In this document: in pieces, positions 13,607-20,457 of the stretch
How the letters are laid out: the number at the start of each line of letters is the position of its first letter
Position numbering within the stretch: the stretch's first letter is position 1
Source: a virus
IMG/VR virus record: IMGVR_UViG_3300023216_000898
Span: 1 to 21,242 of that record
Reading direction: 5' to 3' (one strand)
Length of the DNA stretch: 21,242 nucleotides
Notes under the pieces: model-generated
The model's database searches: none
Told to the model about the DNA's origin: nothing
What the model saw: the letters and a program-made list of their open reading frames with translations, nothing else
Translations under genes and position numbers: made by a program

Positions 13607-13795
13607 ATGAGAAAAGCGTTGAAACTATTTGTCGTGAGACAGAGTAGCGGAGCATACGTCAAGGATGACGAGGGTAATGTTCTGTTCTTCTGCGACAAAC
13701 GGTCGGCCAAGCTGGTCAGGGATGAGTTAGGGCAAGGTAACCATACCGTGTCCTTCGGCCCCGATCATCATAAACATACCGGAGAACAGACATGA
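13607..13795 (+). CDS. 62-residue unknown protein
   Basis: AGGAG lies 8 nt before the ATG at 13607-13609. The protein reads as small alpha/beta: MRKALKLFVVRQSSGAYVKD (strand-turn), NVLFFCDKRSAKLVRDEL (strand, helix), then a His-rich tail PDHHKHTG. The 'strand-turn-strand, D-x-R-x-A-K-x-x-R-D-x-L helix' pattern recurs in small phage proteins but I know no function. It is coupled to the ATPase gene by ATGA, so it may belong to that set. Confidence 0.65.
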   Translation: MRKALKLFVVRQSSGAYVKDDEGNVLFFCDKRSAKLVRDELGQGNHTVSFGPDHHKHTGEQT

Positions 13796-14775
13796 ACTCG
13801 GAGAAGATTATCGATACAGTCATGAGACTGTGGAGTTTACGGCGGCCTGTGTACATTAGCGGTCCACCAGGCGGCGGCAAGACAAGCGTTGTCAAACAAG
13901 CTGCCAAGCGGCTCGGCGTGGAGTATATCCACAAGCACATGCCGTCCCTGCTCATCGAAGATTTCGGTGTGCCGGACATGGCTACTAAGGAGCCGACGTT
14001 CGACTACAAGCTCCCGGCGTGGTTCCCCACTGACCCTGATATGGAAGCTATCTTGTGCTTCGATGACCGAGGCCAGTGTGGTAGTGATTTACAGAAGATC
14101 ATTGCCAATATCCAGGAGGAGCGGGAGCTTCACGGCCACAAGTTGCCTGATCGGATAATGATTATCTCGACGGGTAATCGGATTGAGGACAGGGCTGGCG
14201 CAAATAGGGTGCTGTCTCACCTCGCTGACCGCGAGACGGAACTTGAGTACGAAACTCTGCTTGATCCGTGGTGCAGGTGGGCTATCGACAACAACGTGCA
14301 TCCTTCGGTGGTTTCGTTCCTTCGGTTCCGGCCTAACCTGTTGCACGATTTCGATGCACAACGCCCTAAGAACCCTACGCCTCGGTCGTGGGTCAAGGGG
14401 GTTAGTGAGATACTCGACGTTGTTGCCCCTGACGCAGAGTTCGACTGCTTCAAGGGTGCTATTGGAGAGGGTGCTGCGGCTGAGTTTGTGGGCTTTCGTG
14501 AGATTGAGAGGGCGTTGCCTGATATCGATAAGCTCATCAAGAACCCGCTGGTGGCTATCGTGCCTACTGATCCGGCTACTCTCTACGCCATAAGCGGTGC
14601 GATTGCTCATCGGGCTACAGTGGATAACTTCGACAACGTGTTGAAGTACACTGAGCGTATGCCGCCCGAGTTCGGGGTACTCACTGTGAGTTACGCAACT
14701 CGTAAGAACGACGCCCTTACTGAAACAGACGCCTTTACATTGTGGTGCGTGGCTAACCAAAGCGTGCTGTTCTAG
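13792..14775 (+). CDS. MoxR-type AAA+ ATPase
   Basis: The 327-residue protein has Walker A GPPGGGKT (24-31), Walker B ILCFDD (87-92), sensor-1 STGNR with Asn129, and a conserved DRAGANRVLSHLADR stretch (about 133-147) holding the likely arginine finger. This order matches MoxR-family AAA+ ATPases, which form hexamers and act with a VWA-domain partner to remodel or activate a target. A MIDAS-type VWA protein follows four genes later in the same operon. Walker B ends in Asp-Asp instead of the usual Asp-Glu; hydrolysis may still work. GGAG lies 7 nt before the ATG. Confidence 0.9.
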   Translation: MNSEKIIDTVMRLWSLRRPVYISGPPGGGKTSVVKQAAKRLGVEYIHKHMPSLLIEDFGVPDMATKEPTFDYKLPAWFPTDPDMEAILCFDDRGQCGSDLQKIIANIQEERELHGHKLPDRIMIISTGNRIEDRAGANRVLSHLADRETELEYETLLDPWCRWAIDNNVHPSVVSFLRFRPNLLHDFDAQRPKNPTPRSWVKGVSEILDVVAPDAEFDCFKGAIGEGAAAEFVGFREIERALPDIDKLIKNPLVAIVPTDPATLYAISGAIAHRATVDNFDNVLKYTERMPPEFGVLTVSYATRKNDALTETDAFTLWCVANQSVLF

Positions 14776-15035
14776 TGTTTATTGAGAGTTATTATCGTGG
14801 GCTGGTTATGTCGGAAGATGCGGCATGGGTTTGGCTTGAGTGGTTGTGGGAGAAGCACAACGTGTTGAGCATAGTCATAGAGGACCGGCAACGTAATGGT
14901 CCGGCTATATTTCCCGCTGCGGTTATCAACTGCGCCTCTGGCCGGATACTTGAGTACCCTAAGCTCTATGAAGTGTGGTGTGTGCTCCGCCGGTTACATG
15001 GGTTGGACTACGGTAATAAGAGAAAAGGGTTATGA
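14775..15035 (+). CDS. Unknown protein between ATPase and DUF3150-like gene
   Basis: The frame starts at GTG 14775-14777 overlapping the ATPase stop (TAGTG), or at ATG 14808; neither has a clear ribosome site, so coupled translation from the GTG (86 residues) is preferred. The protein is Trp-rich (WVWLEWLWEKH) with a second half VINCASGRILEYPKLYEVW. No family is recognised. Lying inside the ATPase-VWA operon, it may be a partner or adaptor. Confidence 0.55.
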   Translation: MFIESYYRGLVMSEDAAWVWLEWLWEKHNVLSIVIEDRQRNGPAIFPAAVINCASGRILEYPKLYEVWCVLRRLHGLDYGNKRKGL

Positions 15036-15214
15036 CAAATGATAAGCGACCGTTCACGTTCAGCTGCCGCGAGGACTACCAAGACTTCTTGGCGTTCTGC
15101 TGTAAGAAGGAGCGGCCTATCTGCGGCTTAGGTACGGCTAACGATTGGGCTGTAGCGAGGCCCGATCTGCTGCTGGCGTGGAGAACTAAACTCAAACTTA
15201 AAGGAGATAACTAA
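15032..15214 (+). CDS. 60-residue unknown protein
   Basis: The ATG at 15032-15034 overlaps the previous stop (ATGA), with AAAGGG two bases upstream, a short spacing. The protein has three Cys in the first half (SCREDYQDFLAFCCKKERPIC), then a helical end (NDWAVARPDLLLAWRTKLKL). The Cys are not in a standard zinc spacing. No family is recognised. It overlaps the next gene by one base (TAATG). Confidence 0.6.
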   Translation: MTNDKRPFTFSCREDYQDFLAFCCKKERPICGLGTANDWAVARPDLLLAWRTKLKLKGDN

Positions 15215-16071
15215 TGGCACATTTATCAAGTAAGGCGGTACTCGTAAACTTGAGTATCCGTCAGTGGGTTGCTCGTAAGCTGGATCGAAGAGCCAGTAAC
15301 GAGATTGCGAGGCTCAACGGTGCAGACCTCCGAGCGGGCAACTATAATAAGTCTCTGTTGCCTACCTGCAACTCGTTGGGGGCAGTCAAAAAGGAGACTG
15401 CTATGATCCGTGAAGACTTCTACCGCAATGTCCTACCGTGGGGCATTGAGGGTACGTATATCTTAACATCCAGTATGTATATGGACTTCATGCAGGAACA
15501 TCAGGCCAAGCGGTCTGGTTGGGATAGTCTGGTTAGCGTGTTCCTCGACGGCTATGACGACGCCGTGCTGGATGCGCAGCGCATCTTGGGAAGCCTTTAT
15601 AAAGCTAGTGAGTACCCGGCGAAGGATGTGTTGGCGCTTAAATTCAGCATGGATTTGAGAGTGCTGCCTGTACCAATGTCCGGTGACTTCCGTGTGGAGC
15701 TTGCTGATGCTGAACTCGAAGCGATGGAAGCAGACGTTGAGAAACGTGTTACAGAGAGTGCGGCGGTAGCCATGAAAGATGTCTGGCAGCGCCTCTATGA
15801 TAAGGTGTCGTGGCTGCAAGGTCGGCTCGCTGACCCCAAGACTACGTTCCACGACGAGACCTACAATGACGCACAGGACTTGGTGGGTATGCTGTCCAAG
15901 CTCAACTTCAACGAGGACGCTGATCTTGAGAGGCTACGCCTCGACGCTGAGACCAAACTGTTCAAGTACCACCCCCAGGCTCTGCGGAATGATCCTATTC
16001 TACGCACCGATACCGCTGACGATGCGCGGAAGATCATGGATAAAATGAGCGTGTTCATGGGGGGATTGTGA
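15214..16071 (+). CDS. DUF3150-reminiscent partner of the MoxR-VWA pair
   Basis: The 285-residue protein starts with LVNLSIRQWVARKLDRRAS (about 10-28), then YNKSLLPTCNSLGAVKK and a long, mainly helical body (about 170-230 looks coiled) containing VLPVPMSGDFRVEL. The layout of an N-terminal 'V-x-L-x-I-x-x-W-x-x-R-K' strand and a PVPxxxDFR element in an operon with a MoxR ATPase and a VWA protein recalls DUF3150 proteins, which often keep such company. AAGGAG precedes the ATG. It could be the substrate-binding or assembly subunit. Identity is uncertain; context carries much of the weight. Confidence 0.65.
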   Translation: MAHLSSKAVLVNLSIRQWVARKLDRRASNEIARLNGADLRAGNYNKSLLPTCNSLGAVKKETAMIREDFYRNVLPWGIEGTYILTSSMYMDFMQEHQAKRSGWDSLVSVFLDGYDDAVLDAQRILGSLYKASEYPAKDVLALKFSMDLRVLPVPMSGDFRVELADAELEAMEADVEKRVTESAAVAMKDVWQRLYDKVSWLQGRLADPKTTFHDETYNDAQDLVGMLSKLNFNEDADLERLRLDAETKLFKYHPQALRNDPILRTDTADDARKIMDKMSVFMGGL

Positions 16072-16139
16072 TGGAGTGGGCAGATGCTGCTGTGTTGATT
16101 GCGTTGTTTATATCAATCGCCTGGATTGCAAGGAGATAA
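16071..16139 (+). CDS. 22-residue membrane micro-peptide
   Basis: The ATG at 16071-16073 overlaps the previous stop (TGATG); the frame is MEWADAAVLIALFISIAWIARR and stops TAA at 16137-16139, 3 bp before the next start. Residues 6-20 form a membrane span bracketed by acidic N-terminus and Arg-Arg end. The ribosome site of the next gene lies inside its last codons, so it may only be a coupling device. Translation is not proven. Confidence 0.45.
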   Translation: MEWADAAVLIALFISIAWIARR

Positions 16140-16142
16140 CTA

Positions 16143-17273
16143 ATGACTGATGAAGAACTGATGCACCGGCTGTCTAAGGCTAAGACACGGTTAATACTCA
16201 AGCACCCGTTTGTTGGGATGGTGGCTATGAACATGCCGTTCATATTGGACGATAATGTGCCAACCGCAGGAACGAACGGGAAGCGGGTTATATTCAATCG
16301 TCGCTTCATGGCGGGGCTGACCGACGACGAGTTGGTATTTCTCGTAGCCCACGAATGCATGCACCCCATGCTGGAACACAACTACCGCAAGAAAGGGCGT
16401 ACTCACAAGCGGTGGAACCATGCTGCCGACTACGTTATCAACAAGTTGTTGGTGGACGATCAGATCGGCACGATGCCTAAGTTGGGGCTGCTCTCAGATG
16501 AGTTATACAATGAGGGCGGCGGCACTTCCGACGGTATCTACAATATCCTGCCGGAAGAACCCGAGGACGGTGGCGGCGAGTACTATAAGGGTACAGGCTC
16601 CGGTCTGGATGACTGCCAGGACGGTGAGGGTACTCAGGCCGAGCAGGACCAAGAGGCTGCTAAGTGGAAGGTGAAGGTGGCTCAGGCTGCTCAAGCCGCT
16701 AAGATGTGTGGTAAGCTCTCCGCTGGTATGAAGCTGCTGGTCGATGAGATACTCAACCCGAAAGTCGATTGGCGTGAGGTTCTCCAACAGTTTGTTATCA
16801 AGTGCAAGACTGATTGGAGAACTTGGGCGAGGCCCAATCGTCGCTTCATAACTCAGGGTATGTACTTGCCGAGCCGCGACGGCGAGGCTATCGGTGAGTT
16901 AGTAGCGGCGATTGATTGCTCAGGGTCTATAGGCCAGGAGGAACTGGATCAGTTTGCTGCCGAGGTAAAGGTGGTACATGAGGATCACCGCCCCTCTAAG
17001 CTGACGATCCTATACTTCGATAGTTGTATCTCTCATACAGACGTATACGAGAGAGATGATACCGTCGAGATAAGCCCCCATGGCGGCGGTGGTACTGCCT
17101 TCTCTCCTATATTTGAGATGATAGAGGAGCTAGGAATTGAGCCGGTGTGCTGCATCGTGTTGACGGACCTGTACTGCTCTGACTATGGGCCTACCCCTGA
17201 GTATCCGGTGCTGTGGGTGTCCAACGCTAAGGACGGTTCGGATACCCCGTTCGGTGAAACGGTGATGATGTGA
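16143..17273 (+). CDS. HExxH metallopeptidase-like and VWA (MIDAS) protein, DUF2201-like
   Basis: The 376-residue protein has two domains. The N-terminal part contains FLVAHECMHPMLEH with HExxH at 70-74 and a downstream WNHAADYVIN (91-100), whose Asp96 may be the third ligand, as in the DUF2201 N-terminal domain. A charged, Gly/Glu-rich linker follows (about 125-170). The C-terminal VWA domain has AAIDCSGSI (MIDAS D258-x-S260-x-S262), a GGGGT element with Thr319, and VLTDLYCSD with Asp342. It is the expected partner of the MoxR ATPase upstream. AGGAG lies 8 nt before the ATG. Peptidase activity is plausible but unproven. Confidence 0.88.
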   Translation: MTDEELMHRLSKAKTRLILKHPFVGMVAMNMPFILDDNVPTAGTNGKRVIFNRRFMAGLTDDELVFLVAHECMHPMLEHNYRKKGRTHKRWNHAADYVINKLLVDDQIGTMPKLGLLSDELYNEGGGTSDGIYNILPEEPEDGGGEYYKGTGSGLDDCQDGEGTQAEQDQEAAKWKVKVAQAAQAAKMCGKLSAGMKLLVDEILNPKVDWREVLQQFVIKCKTDWRTWARPNRRFITQGMYLPSRDGEAIGELVAAIDCSGSIGQEELDQFAAEVKVVHEDHRPSKLTILYFDSCISHTDVYERDDTVEISPHGGGGTAFSPIFEMIEELGIEPVCCIVLTDLYCSDYGPTPEYPVLWVSNAKDGSDTPFGETVMM

Positions 17274-17599
17274 GGATAAACAACAGCCGGATGGGCGCTT
17301 ATATAGCTCGTCATGAAGCGTTTACGACCAACAACGATACGGTCTTCGGGGAGTGGCAGTCGGTTAGTGGTGGTGAGCCGGTCTACGTTGTGTATAGCTA
17401 CGGCTATCACTTCCCGATGTATGTGTACGCCGAGGATCAATGGTTCCAATCGGATGCTCACTACTCCTCAACTACTTCTAGGCATATGAGCTATGCCTAT
17501 CCGGGTAAAACCACCGTCGTAACAATGGAGCAACTCCAGTACATGATTAGGCGTGGATACACGGTGATGGTTAGTGAGCTATTGAGAGGACACATATGA
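17270..17599 (+). CDS. DUF8033-like protein
   Basis: The start is GTG at 17270-17272, overlapping the VWA stop (GTGA). The 109-residue protein contains YVVYSYGYHFPMYVY (39-53), WF at 58-59, and YSSTTSRHMSYAYP (65-78), the 'VVYSYGxHWPxxVY ... YSxTTSKHxSQxxP' pattern I know from DUF8033, a domain of many phage and plasmid proteins of unknown function. A C-terminal helix TMEQLQYMIRRGY follows. It is coupled to the next gene by ATATGATG. A role linked to the VWA pair is possible, by position only. Confidence 0.72.
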   Translation: MRINNSRMGAYIARHEAFTTNNDTVFGEWQSVSGGEPVYVVYSYGYHFPMYVYAEDQWFQSDAHYSSTTSRHMSYAYPGKTTVVTMEQLQYMIRRGYTVMVSELLRGHI

Positions 17600-17787
17600 T
17601 GGATACCCTCATGCTGGCACTTGGTTACATAGGAGTAATCATGTACTGCGTTGAGCAACACATTGAGCGCCAACGAATGGAGACGGAGATAGACAAGATG
17701 TGTCACTCTGTTATTCAAGTGGCGCTCGGTAAAGCAACAATAAGACTAAACGGCACAACTATAACTTTCATATCAACTAAGGAGTAA
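17596..17787 (+). CDS. 63-residue single-span membrane protein
   Basis: The frame begins ATGATG at 17596, with AGAGG upstream, overlapping the previous stop; either Met may start. Residues 4-19 (TLMLALGYIGVIMYCV) form a membrane span. A charged helix (EQHIERQRMETEIDKM) and a C-terminal beta hairpin (TIRLNGTTITFIST) follow. No family is recognised. The topology suggests an inner-membrane anchor with a cytoplasmic tail. Confidence 0.65.
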   Translation: MMDTLMLALGYIGVIMYCVEQHIERQRMETEIDKMCHSVIQVALGKATIRLNGTTITFISTKE

Positions 17788-17791
17788 GACT

Positions 17792-18466
17792 ATGGCAACA
17801 GTGAGATTTTCTGGTGAACTTAAGACCGATATTATCCACAGAGCGGAACATCTTTTCCAGAAGCGGATAAACGATGCCGAGGAAGCTATGCCCGATAAGT
17901 GGGGTGCTGGTATCTATGATAAGCTGTTCGAGAAAACTAGGAAACATATGGATGCGCTCCCTGAGAACTACTTTGAGACGCTGGATACCTTCACCATCGA
18001 TAGCTTAACCTGGACAGATCGTTCCGACTTCCGTGACTATTCGGTGCGTATCCAACTGGGGCAGACACGCCGCTTACCCCCAACTTTGGGTAAAGAACTT
18101 CATGGGCTTATGCAGGACGCTGGTAATACTCGGTTCCGTGGGCTGCAACTCGACGGTAATGACCCTAGGTGGGAATACCTCAAGACGGGGTACACTAAGC
18201 ATTGTCAGGCTATTGATGCACTAGTGGCTAAAAAGAAGGAGTTCACGGACGGCGTGAAGGCTGTGATTACTACGTTCTCTACCCTGGCTCCAGCACTCAA
18301 GGAGTGGCCTGCTCTGTGGGACTTGTTGGACGAAGATGTCCAAGAGCGTCATAAGAAGATTGTTTCTAGGACTAAGCGTGTTGTTACGATGGGTGACGGT
18401 GAGAACGCGGCGGTGAACCTTAATAAGATGACTGCTGCCGTCGTCGCAACTAAGTTGACGAGTTAG
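17792..18466 (+). CDS. 224-residue phage protein, weak Nmad5 resemblance
   Basis: AAGGAG lies 7 nt before the ATG. The N-terminal half, ELKTDIIHRAEHLFQKRI, then IYDKLFEKTRKHMDALPENYFETLDTF, then RLPPTL, recalls the layout of Nmad5 proteins, named as possible DNA-modification factors in phages ('A-x-x-x-F-x-x-R ... YxxLFxxxxxxxxxLPxxWF'). The C-terminal half is helical and basic. No catalytic motif is visible to me, so the resemblance is a lead, not an assignment. It may equally be an unrelated operon partner. Confidence 0.6.
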   Translation: MATVRFSGELKTDIIHRAEHLFQKRINDAEEAMPDKWGAGIYDKLFEKTRKHMDALPENYFETLDTFTIDSLTWTDRSDFRDYSVRIQLGQTRRLPPTLGKELHGLMQDAGNTRFRGLQLDGNDPRWEYLKTGYTKHCQAIDALVAKKKEFTDGVKAVITTFSTLAPALKEWPALWDLLDEDVQERHKKIVSRTKRVVTMGDGENAAVNLNKMTAAVVATKLTS

Positions 18467-18475
18467 GGAATGATT

Positions 18476-19324
18476 ATGCATATGCATTATGAATACGCTC
18501 GTATTCTTCCTGATTACGCTGCGGCTGTTAAGGAGTTCAAGCGTTGCCGTTCGCCAGAGAAAGGGCGACCACTTCGTAAGTGGTGTAGGCTATATAAAGA
18601 GGGTAAGAACTATATCCTCAAGATGTTCACCTACTCCTTTACTAGTGAAACGTATGGCTCTGGCTATGAGTGGAAGGCGCTAGTAACGATCCACCCCGAT
18701 GACACCGTTACTTTTGTCCTCTCTTCGGGGGCGGTGCAACAAAATTCTCAATCTCTTACAACAGCTATGTGGAGAGTTCTTCCCTTTGCATTCGAGCGTA
18801 AGAGAGCGGGGCTGTACGTTATAGCTGGCACGAAGTCTAATGCGGTGAAGCATGGTGGGTGGCGGTGGATTAAAGTCAATGCGCCGGAATACTTCAAAGG
18901 TATCCGGTTCAACATGCTTACTGGTGAGTGCCTCAACCCTAGGCGTAGTGAAGCGGAGCGAGTGCGCCCTGTGATTAGGCGTCACTGGCTGCGTGATGTG
19001 AAACTCTTTAAGAAAGGGTTAAGGGCTAGGGCGTTGCTCGGTGCTATGGAGCAGGCGCAGCAACGAGTTGCGGAGGAGCAGGATAAAGCCCCTTGGGTGT
19101 ATCATAAATTACTCTACGTGAAGCGAGCAGAGGACAACTCGGAGGAAGGTATTCAGATGTTGATGGAGTGTATACGCGACAAACGATACCCTCGCGTTAT
19201 CATGGATCGGTTTGCTAGGGAAGCTATGGCCCACAACATATCTTTAGAGGAGGGCATTGATAGGGTGTTGTCTCGTAATAGCCTAGCTCTACGCTATGCC
19301 TATGGCGTAATCTCTCCGCTATGA
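18476..19324 (+). CDS. 282-residue unknown phage protein
   Basis: ATG at 18476-18478 was chosen because AGGG lies 7 nt upstream; ATG at 18470 is too close. The protein has a basic N-terminus, a beta-rich part YILKMFTYSFTSETYGSGYEW ... TFVLSSGAV, then a 'TAMWRVLPF' element, a basic middle (RSEAERVRPVIRRHWLRD) and a helical end. The 'strand, ExxxxxTxxT...W-x-x-L' pattern recurs in phage proteins of unknown role. No enzyme motif is seen. Its stop overlaps the next start (ATGA). Confidence 0.65.
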   Translation: MHMHYEYARILPDYAAAVKEFKRCRSPEKGRPLRKWCRLYKEGKNYILKMFTYSFTSETYGSGYEWKALVTIHPDDTVTFVLSSGAVQQNSQSLTTAMWRVLPFAFERKRAGLYVIAGTKSNAVKHGGWRWIKVNAPEYFKGIRFNMLTGECLNPRRSEAERVRPVIRRHWLRDVKLFKKGLRARALLGAMEQAQQRVAEEQDKAPWVYHKLLYVKRAEDNSEEGIQMLMECIRDKRYPRVIMDRFAREAMAHNISLEEGIDRVLSRNSLALRYAYGVISPL

Positions 19325-19545
19325 GCGACAAGGCTGATATGAAGCGTCTTAGGAAGAGTGCTATCAAGCGGGGGTGGCGGGACATAACTAAGTCTCGCCG
19401 CCGTCGATCCCATTACATACTGGAGTGGGTCAGTGGCGAGAGGGTCACTATGTCCTTATCGCCAAGCTGTAGTCATGCCATGAAGAACTGCGCTGCTGAT
19501 CTGCGGCGTGTCGAGCGTCGAGGAGTTGACAACCCCGACGCGTAA
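19321..19545 (+). CDS. HicA-like small protein (orphan)
   Basis: The 74-residue protein has a helix KRLRKSAIKRGWRDIT (8-23), basic RRRRSHYILEWVSGERVTMSL (26-46) with the SHY signature (30-32), and SPSCSHAMKNCAADLRRV. This matches the HicA fold: helix, strand with a His, strands, helix ending LRR. HicA toxins cut mRNA; phage relatives often lack the partner. No HicB-like antitoxin follows. It could be a phage dsRNA-binding HicA homologue without toxin function. The ATG overlaps the previous stop. Confidence 0.6.
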   Translation: MSDKADMKRLRKSAIKRGWRDITKSRRRRSHYILEWVSGERVTMSLSPSCSHAMKNCAADLRRVERRGVDNPDA

Positions 19546-19575
19546 CGCTACAACTACGCAAAGTTAGGAAAATAA

Positions 19576-20010
19576 ATGAACAAATGGGACAATAGGTATC
19601 TAGAACTCGCTGCGTTAGTCTCCACCTGGAGCAAAGACCCATCGACCAAGGTGGGCGCTGTCATAGTGGGTAGGCGCAAGACGCAGATAGCCGTGGGATA
19701 TAACGGCTTCCCACCAGGGATAGAGGACAGCCTTGAGCGGCTGAATGATCGCGAGATGAAATACTCACTGATCCAACACGCGGAGCGCAACGTATTGGAT
19801 AACGTATCATTTTCTCCCTATGGAGCTACGCTCTACGCCACTATGTTTCCTTGCCCGCAATGTGCCCTGAGCATTGTGAGCAAGGGCATTAAGATCGTCA
19901 TCGCTCCGCATTGGGAGTGCGGCCCTGAGAGGTGGCAGCTTAAAAGCATACAAGCCTATAACATACTCCGGGAGGCCGGTATAAGCGTTGTGAAGGTCAG
20001 AGAGCAATGA
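19576..20010 (+). CDS. dCMP deaminase
   Basis: The 144-residue protein has the cytidine/deoxycytidylate deaminase zinc site: HAE (68-70) with catalytic Glu70 and PCPQC (92-96) with Cys93 and Cys96. N-terminal TWSKDPSTKVGAVIV (17-31) and NGFPPG (43-48) match dCMP deaminases. It turns dCMP into dUMP, the substrate for thymidylate synthase, and so raises dTTP or precursors of modified pyrimidines. GGA lies about 6 nt upstream of the ATG. The next gene overlaps its stop (ATGA). A thymidylate synthase is not in the window. Confidence 0.95.
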   Translation: MNKWDNRYLELAALVSTWSKDPSTKVGAVIVGRRKTQIAVGYNGFPPGIEDSLERLNDREMKYSLIQHAERNVLDNVSFSPYGATLYATMFPCPQCALSIVSKGIKIVIAPHWECGPERWQLKSIQAYNILREAGISVVKVREQ

Positions 20011-20456
20011 CTGTAATCGTGTGGGACGGTGAGACCCTAGCCACCGATGCGTCTGCAAGTGACGGCCTAGCTAAGTGGTCGTCTCTGAAAGCGTGGTATC
20101 ATGGAGAGGGTGAAGACCGCGTGATCCTGTCAGGCACAGGTTCACTTCATGTTATACTAGCTATGCGTAATTGGTTCATGGATGGTGCGCTCCTCAACGA
20201 GTTGCCGAGCATCCAATGCACATCACATTTTTGTCACTTTCTTGTCGTGTCACCCTATGTGGGGCTGTACTGGTACGAGCAAGGTAATATCTCTATCGAA
20301 CATGGCTACAAACCAATCGCGTTTGGTGAGGGTATGGAGGTGGCACTAGGCGCTCTGTTCATGGGTGCTACGTCAGAAGAAGCGGTTAAAGCCGCTAATC
20401 AACACTCGGTTCATTGTGGGCCGGGGGTGAAAACTTATAAGATAGAGAGGAACTGA
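20007..20456 (+). CDS. Proteasome-beta/HslV-like Ntn-hydrolase fold protein
   Basis: The 149-residue protein begins MTVIVWDGETLATDASAS, the start pattern of proteasome-beta and HslV-type Ntn hydrolases: Thr2 would be the N-terminal nucleophile after Met removal, with Asp14 on the second strand. SGTGSLHVILAM (42-53) matches the Gly-rich element around Gly47 of beta subunits, and FGEGMEVALGALFMGATSEEAVKAA (about 108-132) matches the conserved helix. The candidate catalytic Lys28 sits at roughly the expected place. No ATPase partner such as HslU is adjacent; an AAA+ ATPase is 6 kb upstream. Peptidase activity is inferred. Confidence 0.78.
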   Translation: MTVIVWDGETLATDASASDGLAKWSSLKAWYHGEGEDRVILSGTGSLHVILAMRNWFMDGALLNELPSIQCTSHFCHFLVVSPYVGLYWYEQGNISIEHGYKPIAFGEGMEVALGALFMGATSEEAVKAANQHSVHCGPGVKTYKIERN

Positions 20457-20457
20457 C

